Of a stretch of DNA of 64,000 nt, positions 49,501 to 56,770 are shown piece after piece (the stretch's first letter is position 1; every line of letters starts with the position of its first letter). Made by a program: the position numbers and the translations under genes. This stretch comes from Phytomonas francai (Eukaryota; Euglenozoa; Kinetoplastea; Trypanosomatida; Trypanosomatidae). The stretch spans positions 745,344 through 809,343 of the forward strand of contig MJCC01000004.1 in the NCBI GenBank assembly GCA_001766655.1, in the 5' to 3' direction. The notes beneath the pieces were generated by a model. It was not told the DNA's origin. It searched no databases and worked only from the letters and a program-made list of their open reading frames with translations.

Positions 49501-50554
49501 AGCCGATCTCCTTGCGCATGTTTAGCCTGTGAAAGAGAGCGCGTGCGTGGAGGAAGGGAAAGTCGAAATAGTCCCCATTGTACGTGACATACACATTCGG
49601 CCGATAGGTGTTCATTTCTGAGAAGAAGCGGCGCAGAAGACTCGCCTCATCCGGTTCATTAAAGGTTTCGAAGTGCCCCTCATACTCCGGCCGCGGGGTG
49701 TACTCGAATGGATGAATATCCTCTGTCACAATTTCACGATTCACAATTAGGTAACCCCGTCCATCAAGGATATAGGATATCATATAAATTTGGTCAACTT
49801 CAGGTTGTGGAAAGCGCAGCGGGGCTTTTGATGTTTCGATATCAAAAGCTACCACTCGAGGCATCGCTGGGGCGTACTTGCTGTCATCGCAACGCACGAG
49901 ACTCGCCTCGCCTTCGGTCACGGTGACATCATACCACAGCCCACAAAACACCTTCATGTCGATCGCAACGCGCATGTGATATTTCACGTCGTACTCACGC
50001 ATATCTTGCACCCATTCCATCCATCGATCGGAACCGGCGGTAGCGTTAAAAAGGTCGTCCACAAAAGGCTTGGACATGGCGTCTCGAAGCGAGACGTTGC
50101 TGAAGTTCTGCCATAGGGAGGCGTTATCTGAGGAAATGGCGTTGTTGCGCTGGACAATGTGGTTTAATTGACTGCGAACGGTGGTAAGATCCTGCACGTT
50201 TTGGAAAGACACCTTCATGTAAAGACGTTTTCGCCCACTTAAGTGGTTTACAAGATCGAGATCTTCTTTTTCCACTAGTTCAATGCGATGAATAAGCTGC
50301 GTTCCGAACTTTGACATCAGACCAAGCTCAACATCACGCTCGTGCCCTTCAGTGGGGAGCACCATAATGTAAGGGTCATAATGCAAATTCACAGAGAAGG
50401 TATCCCCTGCGTGATCCTGGAAAAGCAGTACTAGTGCGGCCCGATTGGAACTCTCCTCCTCGACTCGCTTTTCAGCCTCAACCACCTCTGTGGTGGGGTG
50501 ATAATTAAACAGCCAACCTGTACGAGAACCCGATTTCAGACGTGTGTGGTACAT
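43589..50554 (-). CDS. POLE: DNA polymerase epsilon catalytic subunit
   Basis: Leading-strand replicase with proofreading. In the 2321-residue protein the exonuclease motifs are intact: VAFDIETS (about 235), [14 protein letters not shown] (about 326), [13 protein letters not shown] (about 421). The polymerase motifs follow: [17 protein letters not shown] (motif A, about 585), [20 protein letters not shown] (motif B), and LELDTDGIW (motif C, about 920). The inactive second polymerase half follows, and two zinc modules sit at the C-terminus (CSFCNAQV...CPRC and CSRCKEMS...CDNCCGP). Length matches human POLE (2286). A lineage insertion of about 100 residues (about 660-770; Gly/Arg-rich then acidic) lies in the P domain before motif B. 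A clear splice acceptor supports ATG 50554. Confidence 0.96.
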   Translation of the reverse strand: [2321 protein letters not shown]

Positions 50555-50583
50555 GGCCTAACGTATTTTTCCAAGAGCAGCAC

Positions 50584-50612
50584 CTACAGGATATGAAGAA
50601 AATACTAATTTT
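50584..50612 (-). promoter_or_regulatory. Trans-splice acceptor for POLE mRNA
   Basis: On the minus strand the pyrimidine-rich segment tattttcttcatatcctgt is followed by AG at 50585-50584, about 30 bases before the ATG at 50554. Confidence 0.65.
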
Positions 50613-50670
50613 AAAAAGGTAGGTATATCTATGATTGTACCTATCCTTTTTATCTTCTGAAACACATGCA

Positions 50671-50692
50671 ATATATATATATATATATATAT
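50671..50692. repeat. (TA)n microsatellite
   Basis: Uninterrupted AT/TA run about 115 bases upstream of the Pol epsilon start. Confidence 0.9.
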
Positions 50693-51352
50693 TCTTATAT
50701 GCTGTACAGTCGTTTTTAAGGTTGACGAATAAGAACAAAAGTAAGGCGTATGGAATCATTTATACTGTAATTGGTAGAGGTATTGACATGATTGAAGGGT
50801 ACAAATTAGACGTGAATGAGGACCTGATTAACAATAACTTCAGGATGAAATATGAAATAGAAATAGCCTATCCATATACAATAATAACAATAAATCGATA
50901 ACAAATGAAATCACATAATTTGGTTAAATTTTGCATGAGTAAATTTCGGATAACTTTATATATAATTACGAACATGTATATAACATACATATTATATGAA
51001 TTGGAATATCAAAAACGGAAAAATATTGCTGCTATCTCTCTTGACATCTGTCCTACATTGACAAGGCATAGCAGTTTCCATTTTCGTTCTGCTATTTCAT
51101 TTCCTTTTCCCTGGAGAGCCCCATTTACAATGTTTAAACCACTTTTCTTTTTATCAACACATAAATTTACAAAAAAGAGACATTTTCTATTTACAGAGGT
51201 TTCTATATGCGATTCCAATGGTTATACCTCACTCCTTCCCAGCTTTGTAAAGTGTTCAACCTCACCTTAAGGTGAATGACTCCCTGAACAAGATCCTTTT
51301 TCGAAGGATCCGAGGTAACGTATAGAAAGTTTTAAAAAATTTCTATGTATGA

Positions 51353-51377
51353 GGGGGGGGGGGGGGGGGGGGGGGGG
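51353..51377. repeat. G25 homopolymer
   Basis: Twenty-five consecutive G on the plus strand, so 25 C on the transcribed RNA strand. Length may be approximate, since assemblies often miscount such runs. Confidence 0.85.
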
Positions 51378-51691
51378 ATCTTGCAATTGTTGAAATTCAA
51401 TTATTGTTTATGGCAATCCTCTATTCTCTCGGTCGTATGTGCATCTAAAAAATGTCCTCACTTTTTCCATCAACGGGAAAAGAGATTTTCCACCTCAACA
51501 TGAACTCATATCAAGTGCGAGAGGAATGACAGCTTACCTAATCAGGTAAAGGCCACCGGACAGTTTCACTGACGAATGGCAAAAAGAAAAGAGCTAGGAT
51601 CGAGCACAAATAAGACAGATCTTATGCGTTTTGTCGTTAGGTTGAAAGCAAGTCAACTTCATAATTTCTGTAATAATGTGTCTTTGATTTT

Positions 51692-51715
51692 GGGGGGTGG
51701 GGTGGGGGTGGGGGG
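51692..51715. repeat. Potential G-quadruplex motif
   Basis: Four G runs (6, 4, 5 and 6) separated by single T bases on the plus strand. This satisfies the usual four-run G-quadruplex pattern. Confidence 0.8.
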
Positions 51716-52017
51716 TATTGAAGCGGGATAATGATGGAAACCTAACTTACCGAATAACGATAAATAACCCAAAATATATTGGAGCAAGAATCCAAGAATA
51801 AGGAAAAGCATAAATAAAGGGTGAGCAGACTGAGATTAAGCTAAGTTCGTAAAAGTCATCAAGGAATATTCCATTACCCCTCACTAAACTAACTTAAATG
51901 TTAAAGTTGGAATTTAATATGTTTTTATTTTCATGACGGATAACAGGCAAACATCGGAACATGGAATAATGGGAATCAATGCTACAAATATAATACACTA
52001 AAGGAACGGCCATCCCT

Positions 52018-52038
52018 ATAATAATAATAATAATAATA
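52018..52038. repeat. (ATA)n microsatellite
   Basis: Trinucleotide run ending two bases before the stop codon of the next gene. Confidence 0.9.
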
Positions 52039-52040
52039 CC

Positions 52041-53069
52041 TTAGCCAAAGCGACCTGTGGAAGTTGCTACGTAAACCTTCCCATTTGTCTTTTTAGCTTC
52101 TTCATGTAGAATTTGCGTTTGCCGATGCTTCATGAAAAGCAACGCGACTATCGTAATGATTTCTTCGTCCACCATGAAAAACATTATCCACAACGAGAAC
52201 CATAACACCCAGTAATGGAGCAGCGCTTCTTTGAAGCGCTCCGAGAAAGAGATCGGCTTAAGCGGCTTCTGCACACGTAGGCTGAATGCTAAATCAGACT
52301 TTTTAACGGAGTTGTGAAGATTAGCCGCCTCAAGAAAGCTCATTTCTGTTTCTTCGTTTGGTGTGAGCATAAGAGTCTCCCACATCTTTTCGGAGCCATC
52401 CGCGGTTAGAGTGAAGTTTCCCTCCTCTTTAATGGACGGCAGACTCATGAGTCGGGCCATCTCTTCCTTTGTTTTGATATCCGAGAGCATCACGCTAAGC
52501 GTGAGCCAGCGGCGTCCACCAGTCGAAGCGAAGCGATACTTTCCAAAAAGGCGACGCTCTAGCAATAGTATATCTCGAATCAACTGGTCAGAGTCTAGAA
52601 TTGTTTCTTCCTTAGATAAAAGCACGTCATGCAGAGCCTTGGTAATGACCACATCACGGCGGATGTCGAAGTTATAATGATTCAGTACAAATCGCACACT
52701 TTCACCTTTGAGGACATTATTGTCAATGGCTCGTTGGTAAAACCCAGCGGCCATGATAGCCTCATGAATTTGCACGCGCTTGTACACATCTACACACGTT
52801 TTCTTATAGAGTTCAGCTCGAAGTAAGTCCATACAGTTCCCCATATCACGAACCAGAGCACGACGTTTCTGAGAAGAGCCCACACTAAGAAGCGAATTTA
52901 CCGCATCCCTCAAACCCGATGTGCGCAGAAGCTCGTCCCGTTCAACAAGTGCAGTATTCGCGACTTCGAGTTCTTTCTCGGTTAGCGGCGTACCACCATT
53001 AAAAAGCTTCGCGTGAGGTACAACAGCGGAAAATAAGTGGACACGGACACAAAAAGAAGTGCGTAGCAT
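52041..53069 (-). CDS. Unknown protein, probably mitochondrial, one or two C-terminal membrane helices
   Basis: Not recognised. The 342-residue protein starts MLRTSFCVRVHLFSAVVPHAKLF, lacking acidic residues and carrying Arg, which suits a mitochondrial presequence. The middle is helical and charged without a known motif (QIHEAIMAAGFYQRAI and RRWLTLSVMLSDIKTKEEMARLM). Near the C-terminus FKEALLHYWVLWFSLWIMFFMVDEEIITIVALLFM reads as a hairpin of two short membrane helices (about 285-318) around acidic residues. It could be an inner-membrane complex subunit specific to kinetoplastids. A pyrimidine tract (53141-53165) and AG lie upstream of ATG 53069. Confidence 0.75.
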   Translation of the reverse strand: MLRTSFCVRVHLFSAVVPHAKLFNGGTPLTEKELEVANTALVERDELLRTSGLRDAVNSLLSVGSSQKRRALVRDMGNCMDLLRAELYKKTCVDVYKRVQIHEAIMAAGFYQRAIDNNVLKGESVRFVLNHYNFDIRRDVVITKALHDVLLSKEETILDSDQLIRDILLLERRLFGKYRFASTGGRRWLTLSVMLSDIKTKEEMARLMSLPSIKEEGNFTLTADGSEKMWETLMLTPNEETEMSFLEAANLHNSVKKSDLAFSLRVQKPLKPISFSERFKEALLHYWVLWFSLWIMFFMVDEEIITIVALLFMKHRQTQILHEEAKKTNGKVYVATSTGRFG

Positions 53070-53551
53070 GGATAGAGGACTCTATTCTCTATTTTTTAGT
53101 TCTCCTCAAGTGGGCAAACTTTGAATAATTTGAAACTAGGTTCCTTTGAAAAGGAAGGGAGGGTGAGTGAGAGCCAAATTACGCATAAAACGATCCCAAC
53201 GGGAGTAAGGGAAATTGAAACGACAATTGCACAAGAAAGTATAAAAAGATTATTCCCCCAATCAGAGGATTTTCCAATAAAAGGAATCAGCATTGCAATA
53301 CGAGTATGGGAGGCATTGGGAAAAATTCTCCTGTATACAACAATACAGGCCCCTTTTACGCCATAAAGGATCCCATCATCATGATTCCCTTCTTTCCTCC
53401 TTCCATAAACATTAGTAAGGAGACAATATAATAATAGCCATATTTTCAGGTGTTGGCCCTTTTGATGACGTCCTCGAAAGCAAAGCCGATTGCGGGGAGG
53501 GGAACCATGCGTTGTTTACTTCCCTCCCTTTCTCTCTGTACATCTACCCCC
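53070..53551. other. Intergenic
   Basis: Contains the polypyrimidine tract (53141-53165) of the mitochondrial-type gene. A 65-codon hydrophobic frame at 53096-53293 overlaps that tract and is rejected as a gene. Confidence 0.55.
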
Positions 53552-55364
53552 TTAGTCGAGGGCAAAAAGGTAGCGGTTATGAAATGCTATACCAAAAAGC
53601 TTTTCTGATCGCGTTGCGTTGTTGTACTCAACCCGCTCCTCGCCTCCCACGTCGTGGGGTTGTGGATTTGTCGCCGTTGAAGGGGCGGCATCCGCCGTCT
53701 CCGGCGCATCGGTGCGCGTTTTTATGGTCGTTTCATCGAAGTGAACCCGCTTTTCCTCTTTCGCCGCCCTCCGAGGCTGAAGGGAGAGCATTTCGCGGAT
53801 GAAGCCCGTCAGGGCGTTAAGGATCGGCTCCGCGAGATTATCGAGAAGCGCGTCGACGTCGTCGCCGCGCCGCACACGGCCCTCGAGGCGCGCGAGCAGC
53901 GCCGGCAGCTGCTCCTTTGGCATGCGCGCGACCTCCTCGCGGATCGCCGGCGGCACCTCGCCGGCCTGCACCGCGGCCAGCCCCTCCACGTACTCCCGCC
54001 GCGCCGCCATGACCGCGGCCTCGTCGGCGGCCTGCCGGGCGGCCCGGGCCTTCGCCGCGGCNNNNNNNNNNNNNNNNNNNNGCCCGCGCAGCGGCGGCCG
54101 CCGCCTCGCACTCCTCATCCTCGGCGTCGGCCGACGGCCGCGTGCGCGCGGGCTCGTCCGGGATCGCGACGGCGAAGCGCAGCCGGAGCAGCCCGCGGCC
54201 GCGCACGAACTGCGCCGAGACAGGCTCCTCTCGGACGGGGTAGTCGAAGGTGACGGCGAGGAGGGGGGCCCTCCCCCCCGTGTCAGCCCCCTTTTCCCCT
54301 TCCCCCGTGTCAGCCCCCTTTTCCCCTTCCCCCGTGTCAGCCCCCTTTTCCCCTTCCCCCGTGTCGTCCTCGGCGCGGAAGCACTCAAGCCGGCGCGCGC
54401 TCGCGCGGACGACGACCTCGGCGGCCGCGCGCACGCCCGGCAGGTGGGCCTCGACGACGTACTGCGCGGGGACGTTCTCGCGGTGGCGCCCGTCCGCGAG
54501 CGGGCGCGCGTGCGCCGACCAGTCGTAGCGGCCCTCGCCGCGAAGGCTGAGCAGCCGCGGCGCGAGCTCCTCGACGAGCGCGCGCGCGGGGCCGCTCGCG
54601 CGGACGGGCGCCGCCGGCCCCCCCCCCTTCCCCGCCCCCGGGAGCCGGATCTCGTCGTTCAGCGCGTTCTTCGCCGCGGGCGCGGGCGAGAGGCGGATGC
54701 GCTGCGGCTCGAGCGCGCCCTTCGCGGTGATGTTCAGGCCGCGGGGGGGGGCCTCGGTGAGCCCGGGCTCGTGCTTCTGCCGGACCCACTCCGCGCAGAG
54801 CGCGGCGACGAAGTCGCGGAAGGCGGGCTCCGCGCCGCAGCGCGCGACCGTCGCCGGGTTCACGACGACGTCGTAGACTTTGCACGGCCGCCCGCCCTTG
54901 TCGGTCTCCGGCCGCGCCGGGCCGCAGCTGAGCGGAATGCGAAACCGCATCGCGTCGTCGTCGGCGTCGCCGGCGGACTCGACCTCCTCCTTGGGGATCG
55001 GAATCGGCTCCGCGATCCGCTCGTGTTTGCAGATGTTGATGAAAATTTTGCAGCCCCCATTCGCGACGCACTTCACACAGAACCCTGGCTCGGGGAGGAT
55101 GTACATCCACTGGCCGTTTTCATCGCTATGAATTTGCTCAAGCTCTTGCTTCGCCTCCTTGATGGATTCATCATGTAAGGTTTTCTGAAGCTTTCGAAGC
55201 CAAGCATCGCGCTTGGGATCGCCCTCTGGGGGGATGGCTTTCATCCAATTCTCAGCATCCCCACCACCCATTCCCTTATCCGACGTTAAAGCACGTTGAA
55301 AGAGGTCTAGAAACTTCTCATTTTTTAAAAGCTCCTGGGCTACTTGATGCGGATCTTTGCTCAT
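53552..55364 (-). CDS. DNAAF2: Kintoun/DNAAF2 (PIH1-domain dynein assembly factor), interrupted by N gap
   Basis: Cytoplasmic Hsp90 co-chaperone needed to pre-assemble axonemal dynein arms. I start at MSKDPHQVAQELLKN (ATG 55364); the frame extends upstream only through GTG. The PIH1 domain (about 35-230) shows WMYILPEPGFCVKC, CKIFINIC, and KVYDVVVNPATVARC with AFRDFVAALC, aligning with kintoun. A CS-like C-terminal part (QYVVEAHLPGV...AEVVVRASARRLECF, then LLRLRFAVAIP) follows. Within it a nine-residue unit, DTGEGEKGA, is repeated three times. The 20-base N run (54062-54081) sits in an Ala-rich helix; frames on its two sides differ, so its length is a placeholder. Most of the coding region is very GC-rich. 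Confidence 0.85.
54062..54081. other. Assembly gap (20 N)
   Basis: Short unresolved run within an Ala-coding GC-rich stretch of the kintoun gene. The open frame changes across it. Confidence 0.95.
54277..54366. repeat. 27-bp tandem repeat in kintoun coding region
   Basis: Three full copies and a partial fourth of a 27-base unit (cccgtgtcagcccccttttc...) encode DTGEGEKGA. The copies are identical, which implies recent expansion. Confidence 0.9.
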
Positions 55365-56770
55365 GTTTATCACAATTTGGTGAAATAACCCCTAAGCTTT
55401 GAATGCCGATGCACGCTCTCCACAGATGCGTCGATTATGCTAACCCACTAGAACCGAAAGATAATGTAAATACTGTGTTTTGGGCGAAAAATCTTACCCT
55501 CCTAACAGCTGAAATAGCTAATGATAAAAAAGGAAGTGAGGAAAAAAAGAATAGCTGCATTTTTTAGCGAGGAGTGTGTGAAAGAGGGAGGGGGGGGGGA
55601 GACATCATTCCTAATTTGTATACAATGTTCAGAGTAAAGCCACGATAAAAAAAAACTATTTGTGTTTTTTCCCCCAGTCGCTAACGGTAGATAAAATAAC
55701 TGATGATAAAATGGTTCATGACAACTAATAAGTAAAAGAGTGACTTGAAATGGTGAAAAAAAAGACCTCGATTCGCTACAAAAAAGAGAGAGATAAAGTT
55801 TCCATGCGTAGGCGATGATAGAGAAGGCATTGAAAAGATAGATCATGTGATGGAAAGAACTATGTTAGCCCCTTACCAATAGCGTCACGACAAGATCCAG
55901 AGAAAGCTATAAAACAGTTCCGTCAAGAATTTTCCACACTGTCGCTTGAAAAATAAAGAAGGCCAAAATCTAATTCAGTTTTGCTTGTGTTTGGGTGCCC
56001 TGAGGCTCAACTCATCAAAAACAAGTCCCGGAATGTAAGCCATAGCCAGTCTCCCATACCCAAAGGGTATTGCTTAACATTCCATTGAGCATTAAAGCTG
56101 TTTATTTACCTGCAGTTTATGTTAGGAAAAGAGGGTAGAAAACCAAAACGGTGTCACTATGGATGCTCCTGTAGGATCCATTGCGTCACAATAGTACGGA
56201 AACCAAGAAAAAGAAATAACACAAGGAGTGGAGAACACAAAGAGTCCCTTTTTTTTTTTGAAGAGGCTTAGATATGGGGAAGATTCAACATGCAGTCATT
56301 AAAAGCGATTCATTTCTGATCGCATTACGTATACCGCGATTACATTATTCTAATCGTCATGGATCTTGACATATATCTAATTACAAATACTTTTTTTTTG
56401 TATATAGTACGAACAAAATAAGACGTGGAAGGTATTTGTAATGCATATAATCGATTTCGGTGGAGGATGGGCAGTGTCGTCGAAGCAAACCTACATCGAG
56501 CAGAACAACCTCCGATGGGAAAACCCAACAATGGCAAGCAAAAATTTTAAACCTAAAGCTTTGGCAAACCAAATAAAATGTATAACTCCTATTCCCACCG
56601 GACCTATTCTGTAAAAAAAAAAAGTTATCTGAATGCGGAACGCATTCGTTGCACTTCGTGAAACCAACCTCAGGATTATTTCCTAGTATCGCTCTATATG
56701 GGTCCACCACGCGGAATATCCGTGATCGAGGAAACAGCGACAATGACCGACGGAATTCGGACGCACCGTG
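55365..56770. other. Long intergenic, nothing recognised
   Basis: About 1.4 kb of AT-rich DNA with a G-rich patch near 55589-55601. Minus-strand frames at 55502-55846 and 56381-56743 have UTR-like composition and no recognisable domain. No RNA gene identified. Confidence 0.5.

Larger units (their letters stand above)
50555..52040. other. Long intergenic with TA run, G25 tract and G-rich four-run motif
   Basis: Holds the Pol epsilon acceptor, a TA run (50671-50692), a very AT-rich part (50870-51010), a short hairpin near 51293-51311, a 25-base G homopolymer (51353-51377), a G6TG4TG5TG6 motif (51692-51715) and an (ATA)n run (52018-52038). Short frames on both strands match nothing. Confidence 0.6.

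Noticed and set aside
53096..53293. 65-codon hydrophobic minus-strand frame
   Set aside because: Its C-terminal codons are the polypyrimidine tract of the next gene and its stop is only 26 bases from that gene's ATG, leaving no room for a splice acceptor. The hydrophobicity comes from pyrimidine-rich DNA.
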